NCBI GenBank assembly: GCA_001600175.1
Contig: BCJC01000009.1
Coordinates: 682,001-746,000 of the forward strand
Length of the DNA stretch: 64,000 bases
Reading direction: 5' to 3'
Origin: Erythrobasidium yunnanense
Taxonomy: Eukaryota; Basidiomycota; Cystobasidiomycetes; Erythrobasidiales; Erythrobasidiaceae
Of this stretch, positions 33,963 through 44,440 are shown piece by piece. The position numbers and the translations under genes are program-made. The notes beneath the pieces were generated by a model that was not told the DNA's origin, did no database searches, and was given only the letters and a program-made list of their open reading frames with translations. Within the stretch, counting starts at the first letter, position 1, and every line of letters begins with the position of its first letter.

Positions 33963-35366
33963 GGCCGATCAAAACGGGAAGGGATTGAGACGAGAGATGG
34001 ATATCCGCAGATGGGAAGTGCAGTGAATGAGCTTTTGCTACACTCCATCGTTGCAGACCAAGGCAGATGCGATGCTGATGTGATGGCGTTCGCCAGTTCA
34101 ACGAGCTCCAACCAGGCCTGGACTTGCTTGGAATTTTGGGACAGGTTCTCAGACGAGGTCGCGACGATGATTCAGGACAGAGCATCAGCATCGTAACGCA
34201 GAAGTCACCAGGAACTCAAATGGCTTGAGCATCATAGGAATTGGCGTGAAGGGCACCCGAAAGCTTGCCGAAATCGCACAAGCAAGTTCCCCAGCCAACT
34301 TGATATGATGTTCCTCTATGCAAGATTCTTGTCCGTCAAAACTTCCTCTGGCTCGTCTAGTTCGGTGGGAAATGTCTGAACAACGAACCCCGTCCCGTCC
34401 TCCATTTTGGCTGCAGCCAACAAAGACTCGACCTATTCCCATTTGCCAGTCTACCATCCTCCATACCGTGCTCTATCCCTCTGCGCTCGCCCAAGCGGCT
34501 ATCGTGCAAAATCGGGAAGCTGCGACTATGGCTTCTCTCGCATGCTGGTCTTTGACTAAACCATCATTCCGCTGCTTTCAGGTTGAATGCCTTTAATTCA
34601 CTGTTCTCAGCTGATGTCTCCGGACTGCCAACAAGAGCATTTGGAATCGAAAATCTGGCCCGCTGCAATCTTGGCAGATCCAGAAGTGTATATATACAAG
34701 TGAGAGCGACCCCAGAGCATACATACGGTGCTATAGCTAGGCGCCCGCTGTCATGGACTGCTGAACTCGTGGGGCTATTCCCAAACCCTGGACACCCAGA
34801 TCTGTAGTCGCAGTACTTCAGTATCACCTACCAGCGGCCGAGACGACCGACACTGAGTACACAGTCATAGCTCTGCCCCTTCAACACCTTCAAGCAGCGA
34901 CATGTCCATGCGAGTTAGCGATTTGTGAGGTTCCAACTCTCCATCAAGCTAGATCCGGAGCTGCAAGGCCGTGGACGCCGTTCAACCTAGCTACTAGAGT
35001 CAGAGCTAGTCGTATAGCTGCGCCTGAATGTTAGTATTGGTGATGCACGCTCGTCGTGCCTGCGATAATGCTCGACGGCCGTGGAGATCCGAAGCTGTTA
35101 AGCATTAGTAGCCGCGCTTTCAAGGCAGCCTCGGATGTAGTATAACGTGAAATGATAAGAAGGACGAGCTGTGGGCTCTCTTTTGCTTCTTGAACAAAGA
35201 GCTTTTACACCTCTGATCCGGCCCGAATCTCCTCTTTGACAAATCACGACAAATTACCTGTCAAAACCAATTGACAGGTGTATAGTCCCAGTATATCGCC
35301 TCGCAAGACACATACAGCCTTCTCTTCACTCGACAACGCTCTGCTAGATCTCCCGAGCTCCGCAGC
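33963..35366. promoter_or_regulatory. 1.4 kb divergent non-coding region BTB gene / FMO
   Basis: Long for this gene-dense window. Open frames at 34318-34596 and 34583-34807 have no recognisable motif. A TATA-like TGTATATATACAAG sits near 34688-34701. A spaced inverted repeat lies near the right end, about 90 bp before the FMO start. The region may carry regulatory sites of the FMO gene or an unseen non-coding transcript. Confidence 0.4.
35256..35279. promoter_or_regulatory. 9-bp inverted repeat upstream of FMO
   Basis: ACCTGTCAA, then a six-base spacer, then TTGACAGGT: perfect 9-bp arms centred about 100 bp before the FMO start codon. The symmetry suggests a dimeric transcription-factor site. 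A nearby related sequence (TTGACAAATC) lies 20 bp upstream. Confidence 0.4.
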
Positions 35367-37263
35367 ATGACAAAAAGCGTTTGTGTCGTCGGTACGTCTT
35401 CCCTAAACGCGGACGATAGGCGCAGTCTGAGTAGCTGATGCTGTCCATCAAGGCTGCGGTTTCAGCGGTATTGCTACTGCAAGAGTCCTGACACGCTTCG
35501 GATACGATGTGACCGTTTACGAGAAAGCGTGAGTCCCAAGGAAGAAGATGCGCTCATCGATAGAGGCTGACATTACTTTGCAGGCCTGATGTAGGCGGCG
35601 TATGGAGTAGTACGTATCGCAGAAGAGTAGCTTACTGCGGGAAAAGCTGAAGCTCGCTTGTGACAGAAACACGAAGATATCCTGGCGTCTCCACTCAGAA
35701 TCCGAAAGAAACATGTACTTGTCAAGCTCTCTTATCGTCTGGCCTAGCTAATGCTCGATCTAGACTACCTTTCCGAGATGCCTATGCCCGCATCATACCC
35801 TCAATGGCCTTCCGGAGCGCAAGTTCAGGCATATCTAGATTCTTTCGTCGAAAAGTTTGGCTTGCGGAAGTATATCAACTTGAGCACCGAGGTCGTTGAA
35901 GCGCGGCAAGATCCTACATCCTTAACATGGACAGTGAAGACGCGCCCTTCGAAGCCAGATGGCTCCTCCGACACCTCTGCTTCAATCACAACATCAACCT
36001 TCGATGTCCTATACGTATGCAATGGCACTTTCAGCGAGACTTTCGTGCCGAAGTACCCGGGTGAAGAAGCTTTCAGAAACGCTGGCGGAAGGGTATGCCA
36101 TACGTCCGAGTTTCTGGTGGAAGAAGAAGCGAAGGGAAAGGATGTCATTGTAGTAGGATATGGGAAATCAGCCTGCGATTCGGCAGTCGCGCTCAGTCGG
36201 GTTGCGAAATCGACAGTGCGTTCCATGCCTCCTCTTCCTCTGAATCACCAACGCACAGACGCTAACAATAAACGAAATTTATCAGACCGTGGTCGCTCGT
36301 AAGCTGATCTGGAAGCTGCCCAAGCACATCGCAGGCTTGTGCTACAAGTTCCTGTTCCTTGGAAGGACAGGCGAGAATCTGTTCGAGTATATTCGACCTG
36401 GTCCAGGTACGAGCTACTTTCAGGAGCGCATTTGTTATATGAACTGACCAAGACGCTTTGTCACTGAAGTCATGCGCATTCTCCATGGTCCACTTGTGTT
36501 CATCCGAAATGCTATGGTCAACACTGTCGAATACATCGTGAAGAACTCGCTCAACCTGCAGAAGATAGGCGCCCTTCCACCCGGTCGCTTCGAGGATATT
36601 GCGCGAGCCAGTATCAGTCTTGTTTCGGAGGAGTTCTTCGAGAGTGTCGGAGACGGTCGCATCAAGCTCAAGAGAGAGACGGAGATCGCAGAGTACTTGG
36701 TCGAAGACGGACCAGACGGGCAGAAGAAGACCTCTGTCAAGCTCAGCGATGGAACGATACTCCCTGCTCAGATCGTATGCTGCGGAACAGGGTTTCATCA
36801 GCGAGCAACTTTTCTCAGCAACGAAGTCACAAGCAAATGTACGGATTCGAAAGGAAACTTCATGCTATACCGCCTCATCAATCCTCCTCTTACCCAAAAT
36901 CTATTCTGGATTGGCTATAATTCAAGTCTTTACTGTCCAACTTCGTTCGAGGTGGCTGCTTTATGGACTGTTGCTGTGATGGAAGGCAGCCTGAAGCTAC
37001 CGTCAGTGGAAGAACAGAAGAAGTCAGCAGAAGCAGAACTAGCGTGGATGGTAGAACGCACGCGAGGGAAACACAGTCATGGCACAAATGTAGTGCCATT
37101 CTCGCTGCACAATATAGATGATATGCTCAAGGATCTGAACATCGGAATTGGAGGATGGAATACGTTCATGCAGTGGTTATTGCCGGTTAACCCGGCGACG
37201 TATAGTAAGTTGGCGGACAAGATGCTCAAACAGCGTCTTCAGAAGGAAGGGAAATTGGATTGA
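35367..37263 (+). CDS. flavin-containing monooxygenase (copy 1, intact)
   Basis: FAD/NADPH-dependent monooxygenase oxidising N, S or carbonyl groups; substrate unknown. The ATG at 35367 opens MTKSVCVVG and splices to GCGFSGIATARVL (FAD-binding GxGxxG) and YDVTVYEKA, then PDVGGVWS. The third exon has TRRYPGVSTQNPKET. Later come LSEMPMPASYPQWPSG, VLYVCNGTFSETFVPKYPG, GGRVCHTSEFL (equivalent to the FMO signature region), VIVVGYGKSACDSAVALSRV (NADPH GxGxSA), VARKLIWKLPKHIAGLCYKF, IVCCGTGFHQRATFLSNEV and GYNSSLYCPTSFEVAALW. About six introns are all readable and the frame is open to the stop at 37263. A closely related copy lies 1.2 kb downstream. Confidence 0.92.
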
Positions 37264-38420
37264 AGGGTTGGTAGGGTACGCTAGGCTGGCATTGGGTATA
37301 AGGGGACCTTCGAAGCGCATCTTGACCATGTATATCAGACAATATAGCATAATTTATCAGCATTTATGGTTGCAAATGCTCAGGTTTCACGGCAGGACGG
37401 AAATTGCAAGGCACCCTAGATCTATTGCGTCTCCAACATCGGTACGTAGCTTCATGAAGTGGTTGACGCAATTCGCAGGTCTCGGAGAGCATGTGACTTG
37501 ACTACATTCGGAGTGAGGAAACTGTATGAGAAGCATCTTACAGCATGTACGCGATTGCAGCTTGGACGACCTGGAAAATGCGCAGGTCGCACCTCTAGTT
37601 TACGCGCGGTTCTCATCCAAAGGCGGACGGTGGACCACAAGCTCGCATACGAGGGAGATGGTTGATGGTAACTGTGTTAGAGTGGCACGGCATCCAATGC
37701 AATCAGCAGAAAGTGACAGATGCGCTATACACAGATCGGCCAGTCCAGAAGTATGAGGAGATGTGGACACAATTGCAGTAGCTGATTGGACGGACTTAGT
37801 ATGAGTATTTGAGACTTGATTATCTCCTTGCGTTCAGCCTTGAAAGCTTCATTCCAGCCTGTCGTTCGAGCGGCTCTTCTTCTGCTCAATGTCTGGCTTG
37901 AGATCCAGCTTTGACAATTATGGGCTACTATATGCGCATCGCTTGCTCTTCTCATTATACCTCGTCTTCCAGGCCCGTCCACCTTTTGCGCTGTATGAAA
38001 ATGACCATCTCGCTGGCACTCTGGGTCACTTCGCAAAGCCCGATATGATGCGTACGAGCACGGCCAGACGAGTCGCGCAATCCGTTTCTTCTAGATGATC
38101 CTCCCATCGCTCCAAAGGCTTTCGGGAATAGTCGTCTCTTTGGCGTCGGAGTAGGCGATAATCCAACCATGGGCGGACTTTCCTCTGAGGAGCTGGCTGG
38201 GTCTGATCTTGGCCTTCGCTGCTTGTCTACCTTACATCGCCCTCATTGCTTACGTCAAGCACGCTCGAACTGTCGCTCTAGCTCCACTATTTGATCTGAC
38301 AAATTCGAGGACTCAAGAAGGTCCACTTTCGCAGCTAGTACAGCTCATCAGCGTATATCGTACCATACTACGATCCTCCCAATCGTGAGGACCTTTCCGT
38401 AATTGGCCAGCTTGTGCAGG
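37264..38420. other. spacer between the two FMO copies
   Basis: About 1.16 kb with no complete gene. It contains a short stretch resembling the start of VMA16 (separate entry). A hydrophobic reading near 38190-38270 (WLGLILAFAACLPYIALIAY on the plus strand) has no start or splice context. It is best read as degraded duplication debris plus the promoter of copy 2. Confidence 0.4.
37920..37971 (+). pseudogene. possible 5' fragment of VMA16
   Basis: ATGGGCTACTAT at 37920 is followed by CTTGCTCTTCTCATTATACC and TCGTCTTCC, closely resembling the first exon of VMA16 at 40686 (ATGGGCTACTAT, then TCGCTCTTCTTCTACCTCGT and CTTTC). Similarity fades after about 50 bases and the VMA16 second exon is not found nearby. 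If real, it marks the edge of a duplicated FMO-VMA16 unit. The match is short, so chance cannot be excluded. Confidence 0.35.
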
Positions 38421-40340
38421 ATGACACGGAAGATTTGTATCGTTGGTAGGTCCTTAGCTCTGCGCGTGAACAGGAGACCTCGGCTGAAGGATTTGGCTAC
38501 GTCTATATAGGCTGCGGATACAGTGGTATCGCTACCGCAAGAGTTCTTACACGATTCGGCTACGATGTGACCGTATTCGAGAAGGCGTGAGTCCGAAGGA
38601 AAATGATGGAAATGCGCACCCTCACTGACATGAGTTACAGACCCGATGTAGGCGGTGTATGGAGCAGTGCGTTGCGGAAAATCACTCGCTCTAGCTGCCT
38701 GACTTGAGCTGAAGGCAGACTGCGAACAGAGATACGAAGATATCCTGGTATCGCGACACAAAACCCTAAAGGACAATGTACTGAATGGCTCTTTCTAACA
38801 CGCGTAAACAAAGCTGATACCCGATCGCAGATTACCTTTCCGAGATGCCTATGCCTGATTAATACCCGCAATTTCCCTCTGGCGCACAAACTCAGGAATA
38901 TCTAGATTCGTTCGTCGACAAGTTCGACCTGCGAAAGCGTATCAACCTACGTACTGAAGTCATCGAAGCGCACCAGGATCCCACTTTGCCGAATTGGACA
39001 GTCGCGACACGCCCTTCCAATGCAGACGGGACTTCCGATACATCTGCAGCTGTTACTACATGGACTTTCGATGTGCTATATGTCTGTAATGGTACTTTCA
39101 GCGAGACCTTTGTGCCTAAATATCCGGGAGAAGAAGCTTTCGTAAAAGCTGGTGGAAGAGTATGCCATACTTCCGAGTTCCTGGTGGAGGAAGACGCAAG
39201 AGGGAAAGATGTTGTCGTAGTCGGGTACGGGAAATCGGCATGCGATACAGCAGTCGCGCTGAGCCGCGTAGCGAAATCAACGGTGCGTAAAACTCCCTTC
39301 TAAGAAGCACGGATGCATAGGGGCTGATTGATCTGTGATATACTAGACTGTTGTCGCTCGCAAACTGATCTGGAAACTGCCAAAGTACATCGCGGGCGTT
39401 TGCTACAAGTACCTCTTCCTTGGGCGAGCTGGCGAGACTCTCTTCAATTATATCCGGCCGACCAGAGGTACGCTGATCCTCCCCTCGCTGTATTATATCA
39501 CGCTTGCGCTCGTGCTAATCCCGGACCATCTGTCCTGTTCACACAGCCATGCGCGTTCTACACGGACCACTACTGTTCGTCCGAAATGCCTTAGTCAACA
39601 CAGTCGAGTATATCATTAAGATTTCGTGGAAGCTAGAGAAACGCAGCGCCATGCCACCCGGGCGATTCGAAGATATAGCTTGTGCAAGCATCAGTCTTGT
39701 TTCTGAAGGCTTTTTCGAAGGCTTAGATACTGAGAGCATCAAGTTGAAGAGAGATACCGAGATAGTCGAGTATCTCGTCGAAGATGGGCCTGATAGAGAG
39801 AAGAAGACATTTGTCAAACTTCGTGATGGCTCCAACCTGCCTGCGGACATCATATGCTGTGGTACAGGCTTCCATCAGCGCGTTCCGTTCCTTAGCGAGG
39901 AAGTGACTAGCAAATGCATGGATTCTGACGGGAACTTCCTCCTATACCGGTTCATCAACCCTCCTCTTACCCAAAGCCTGTTCTTCGTGGGCTATAATTC
40001 CAGCTTGACCTATCCCGTATCATCCGAAATAGGTGCACTATGGACAGTGGCCGTCATGGAGGGCAGCTTGATCCTCCCTTCCATACAAGAACAGCAAAAA
40101 GCTGCTGAAGCAGAACTGGCTTGGATGGAAGCACGTACGAGGGGGAAACACAATCATGGTGTCAGTCTGGTACCTTTTACACTGCATAACCTGGATGATA
40201 TGCTTGGAGATCTGGGTATTGGGATCGGAGGATGGGCAACGTGCATGCAGTGGGTACTACCGGTCAACCCGTCAAAGTATTGCAAGGTGGCGGATGAGAT
40301 GCTCAAACAGCGTGTGCAGAAGGAGGGGAAGCTGGATTGA
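38421..40340 (+). pseudogene. tandem second copy of the flavin monooxygenase with one in-frame stop
   Basis: Same exon order as copy 1. The ATG at 38421 gives MTRKICIVG, spliced to GCGYSGIATARVLTRFGYDV, then PDVGGVWS, then RRYPGIATQNPKGQ. The next exon reads YLSEMPMPD and then TAA at 38860-38862, where copy 1 has a serine codon (TCA) after PA. The frame is open again straight after, with YPQFPSGAQTQEYLDSFVDK, VLYVCNGTFSETFVPKYPG, VVVVGYGKSACDTAVALSRV, and the C-terminal 263 residues to GKLD. The exon before MRVLHGPLL seems to lack about seven residues present in copy 1 (RRFVTEV). By eye the two proteins are about three quarters identical. Read-through, an unseen splice that avoids the stop, or a sequencing error could change the pseudogene call. 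Confidence 0.78.
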
Positions 40341-40685
40341 GAGGTTAGATAAGCTAGATCGACCATCGTGACTACAAGATTACAGTCTCAGGAATCAGGG
40401 CGCGGTGTTATGTACCTCGCGATCAGGAGCATGTCTCTTAATCACTAGATTGTGTTGTATGATTGTGCGATAGCAGAGTCTTGTCAAGGTGGGCTGCATC
40501 AGCGAGAGTTATCCACTGCGTAAGGCCATCCAGAGGACCAAGATAACTCCGGCACAGTATAGAGAATATCTTCTGTAGTGCTGCATTCGTATAGTAACTG
40601 CTTGCGTTTGCCTGGCCAAAGTCTCAGGTGATGATGTCCAAGCTTGCTCTTCTTTCCGGTCAACCCTCTCTGTTTAAGCCAAGTC
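40341..40685. promoter_or_regulatory. upstream region of VMA16
   Basis: About 345 bp between the second FMO copy and the VMA16 start, both on the plus strand. No coding content was seen. Confidence 0.45.
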
Positions 40686-41817
40686 ATGGGCTACTATTCG
40701 CCTTTGTCGCTCTTCTTCTACCTCGTCTTTCTATCTTCAATCACAGTCGGGCTCTATCTTCTATTGTCAGTCGTCTTAATCCACAGCTGGCCAGCTTGAA
40801 AGGTCCAAAGTCCTGAAGTTACATTTGACGACGCTCGCAGCACCGGCTCTGGCGAATCCTTCAATGTTGGAACATTCCTAGAAACGACAAGCCCGCATGC
40901 CTGGGCGCTCGTCGGTGTTGGCCTCAACATAGGTTTGAGCGTAATCGGCGCTGGGTGGTAAGTGGAACTTTGCTATCTAGCATGGCATACTAGACATCCA
41001 TGAGGAATGTAAGAAGTACTCACATGCTATCTGTCTGCGAACAGGGGTATCTTCGTCACTGGCGCCAGTATCCTGGGTGGAGGCGTTCGAGCACCAAGAA
41101 TCAGGACAAAGAATCTCATCAGGCGAGTTGCAGCGACATCTTGTCCATATCTTCTATTACACAGTAACTTAAAGCTGACATTGCGAACGGTTCATTTGTT
41201 AGCATCATCTTCTGCGAAGTCGTCGGTATCTACGGTGTCATCGGAGGTGGGTAGCAATCGCTTGTACAGAGCTGGACAAAGTACTCATGGACATCGTACA
41301 CAGCCATCGTCTTCAGCAGCAAGATCTCCGGGCGAATGGACCACGTTGACCTCTACACGAAAAGCAACTATTTCACCGGTGCGTCTCGCTATCTATCTTC
41401 CAGCTCGAATCTTGCACTGACCTCCTTTACATGACGATTACAGGCTTCTCGCTCTTCTGGGGCGGCTTGACGATGGGCATGTGCAACTTACTCTGTGGAA
41501 TAGCCGTAGGCATCAGCGGGTCGAACGCAGCGCTGGCGGATGCTGCGAACCCTACGCTCTTCGTCAAGATCCTAGTCATCGAAGTCTTCAGCAGTATTCT
41601 CGGTCTGTTTGGATTGATTGGTACGGTCTATCCTCAGACATCGAGCGTGGGGCAGTCAAAGCTGATAAGTTGGTTTGCTTACGTCTTCGGCTATTGGTCA
41701 ATCAGTCGGACTGCTAGTGGTAAGGCTATACACTCGGTTTTGCCCGTGATAGTACGAAATGAGGCTGACCATCTATCCTTATCTTTACAGTCGGGAAAAG
41801 CAGCAGAATTTGCATAG
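40686..41817 (+). CDS. VMA16: V-type H+-ATPase proteolipid subunit c''
   Basis: Membrane rotor subunit of the vacuolar ATPase. The ATG at 40686 gives [20 protein letters not shown] and VGLYLL, then [20 protein letters not shown]. The next part is [20 protein letters not shown] then [19 protein letters not shown] and [26 protein letters not shown] carries the proton-binding glutamate of c''. Then [60 protein letters not shown] and [20 protein letters not shown], ending [12 protein letters not shown]. Five hydrophobic segments are as expected. The intron inside NLI-S starts with GC (GCGAGT at 41123) rather than GT, and the conserved protein sequence fixes that junction. Confidence 0.97.
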
Positions 41818-43577
41818 ATTACAATTACCTTTCCTTTTACTCTCTGTGGTCCGTTCGGCCAAGAGACGATGTATAGATCGAGATCAATACAATCTGCGGT
41901 GATGAATCCTGGTACGAGGGGGCGTCTTAAGGCCCCGTCCTAAAGGGAGGACAAGTGTCGAAGCGAGGAAGTAGGTTGTCATAGCACTGACAAGCTAACT
42001 GTACAAAGTTCCAGCAGCAGTCGATGCCGATGAACAACACAGACAGGCCGCTGAATGTGATAGGCAGTACTATTCTGCATAGATCCTTGGCCTGTCGATA
42101 CCCATCAAGATATATCTGAAAGTATGCTCCTCATTATCGATCGAGACAGATTGAGGATGGGCACCCATCTCCCAATCCATCAGGGTGTGCTGCGAATGCA
42201 GCTCTGAGCTCGACGCTGGCAGAGAGGCATCTAAAGGAAATCAAAGTGGGCGCCACACTCGCACCAGGCGGTCAGTGTGAGTGAGTGAGCGAGCGAGCGG
42301 AACGCTGAGATGTGCCCTTCCTGACGACTTCTCTTTTCTGACCCCTCTTCTGATAATCTCAGCTTTAGCCACTCGTTCCCCGCTCAGCGTACTTCGACAG
42401 CTCCGTCTTCACGCTTCGACTTACTCAGCATCACCCGCAAGAGCTCGACCTAACCGAAGCTATTCTCTCTCAACCGAAAGCAGCAGTACGCCCCGAGGTT
42501 CTTGCTTTGTCAAGATAACATTGCTCCTCAAGCTTTCAACTCTGCTGCTAAGATTCGCAAGGGCTCAGGCAAAATGAAAGGCGTGTAGCTCTAGCTGGAT
42601 TATTGACCACCTGCGGAACCCGTGTCCACTCTCTTCTCCTTTCGACTGACCTGATTTACACAGCAAATCCTTTCTCCACCCATCTCTGACACTTCACAGA
42701 TCTACATACGCCGCTTCTACTTTCCTTCTCAGCAACCCTCTGATGGAAACCGTCCCTCTTCCCACTGCCTCTCCCCATCGCTGCAAGCCTTACAGTATGT
42801 CTCATTCATCGTCATCGTCCTCATTTTCATCTCCCTCCTCGTCGATTTGCACCTCAACATCAGCCTCGTTGTCGTTATCCATATTCCAGGACGCCAACCT
42901 TATGCAAGGCAGAGTATTAGAGCATGGTGAAAGGGAAAGACAGACAGAGGAAGATGAGGAGAGCATCATTGGAGCAGCTTCGAACCAAGCTGGACTTCTC
43001 ACCTTCACTTGGGAAAGTGGGTGAGCTGGAGAGCCTATAGTACAGCAGTCTCGGTACAAGTAAAGGGAGCAGTCACAGGAGGACGCAGTACTGTATCATT
43101 ATCGTGAGAGACCATCGAAAGAGGCATCTGTGCCACGGCAATCCTCCCTTTCCCTTCCTTCTCCAACGACGTCCTCTCCTTTTCAGCAAGTATCTGGTCG
43201 CCCTTGTCACCTTTTCCTTTTCAACAACGACACCATGGATTGTCAACTCTGCTCGTCACGTCAGAGAGCCCTCGACAGGCTTGCATAACGAAGGAAGCCC
43301 GGCTTACACACCGCAAGCAGGCAAACCTATTCAAGATGCATCTTCAGCAGCTGAGGACAGTCCCCAATGAGCATGGCCTTCGCGTCCTTCCACTTTGACA
43401 TTCTTCAAGCGCGACCTGAGCCCGACCCTCTCACCCAAACCCTCGAGATCATCGAACGACTTCATTGTAAATCTACGTAAGTCCGTTGAGCTCTACACGC
43501 AGACAAACAGTCGACCCACGCTGAGCATTGACCTCTTACACTACCCCGCCTTTGTTTCGCTTCCTGCGCATACCCCG

Positions 43578-43596
43578 TCTCATCTCATCTCATCTC
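43578..43596 (+). repeat. short CTCAT pentanucleotide repeat
   Basis: About four tandem units of the pentamer CTCAT (TCTCATCTCATCTCATCTC). A second tract lies about 90 bp downstream and a shorter, broken one near 43807-43835. Confidence 0.8.
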
Positions 43597-43684
43597 GGAC
43601 AACGTGTGATGTTTGGCGTCGTCCAGTCAACGGCTTTAGTCTGCAGTGAGTCCAACGTCGGCCGTTGGAAAAGTTGCCACTCCG

Positions 43685-43703
43685 CATCTCATCTCATCTC
43701 ATT
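43685..43703 (+). repeat. second CTCAT pentanucleotide repeat
   Basis: CATCTCATCTCATCTCATT, the same pentamer and phase as the tract at 43578. Flanking sequences differ, so this is not simply a longer duplicated block. Confidence 0.8.
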
Positions 43704-44440
43704 CCCCTGGCGAGCCCATGATTTGTAATCTACTACCGCTTCCTGCTAGCGTGTTTGCCCAATCTCCGGGCCGGCTCTCGGAGCAGGTTTCACCTTGTTT
43801 CCGCAGCTCATCTCATCCAACTTGATCTCATTCTCACTCCTTGTCTTTGTTCAATACAAACACTCGATCCGCGCAGTCTCCATCGGCTGGGCTTGGAAGG
43901 GTTTCAGGCTGACGATGGCATCCAATTCCAATGCCAGTTCCTCGCCCTCTGCGTCGCCCTGCTCATTCCTTTCTTCTTTCCTTCTCCTCTCAACATCCCT
44001 CTGGGACATCCATAGTTCAGCGAAACGCATCTTAAGCAAGCTATCCCTTCTGCATCAGTTCCAATATCTTCAGCAAGAGCGTTCGACATCTTCTTGGACC
44101 TTCCAAAAGTGCGGCAACTTTCGGTGAAGGGGCAAGACTGAAGACGTAAGACATCTTCTAGCAGCAGCATCGAGAAGACGGAGGAAGAATCAGAGACAAG
44201 AGCCAGAGTGAGCGGAGCTGCCTGAGCTGGAAACGCAACACCGCCTAGAAGACAGCAGCCACTCCGCAATCGGGCTGGAAGACGCAAACAAAGGATCATC
44301 TTCTCGAATTCCATCAAGAGTTGGAAAGGCCTGGCGCCCGCTCCTCTTCTCCTCTTCTTCCTACCATCTTTCTTGGAGATCTAGACAGCAGCGAAGAAGA
44401 TCACCTTCGACAGGAGCATATAGACTCTCAGATACTCATC

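Larger units (their letters stand above)
41818..44440. promoter_or_regulatory. 2.6 kb pyrimidine-rich gene-free region upstream of the CCCH gene
   Basis: The longest stretch here without a supported gene. From about 42300 it is markedly C/T-rich on the plus strand (many CTCTTC, TCTCAT and CCTTC runs). Several frames are open on both strands (for example 42281-42577 plus, 42802-43059 minus, 43904-44317 minus), but all are low-complexity, and I found no family motif or convincing splicing. A long 5' leader with upstream introns for the CCCH gene, or a non-coding transcript, is the most likely content. Confidence 0.4.

Noticed and set aside
34318-34807. Plus-strand open frames in the BTB-FMO gap
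   Set aside because: Short, with no motif, and with no splice sites that extend them into a protein-like sequence.
38190-38400. Hydrophobic reading (WLGLILAFAACLPYIALIAY) between the FMO copies
   Set aside because: No start codon, no acceptor and no similarity to either flanking gene; probably chance or debris.
42802-43059. Minus-strand acidic open frame (EEGDENEDDDDE-like end)
   Set aside because: It is the complement of a C/T-rich TCATCGTCATCG run; the rest has no conserved content or splice context.
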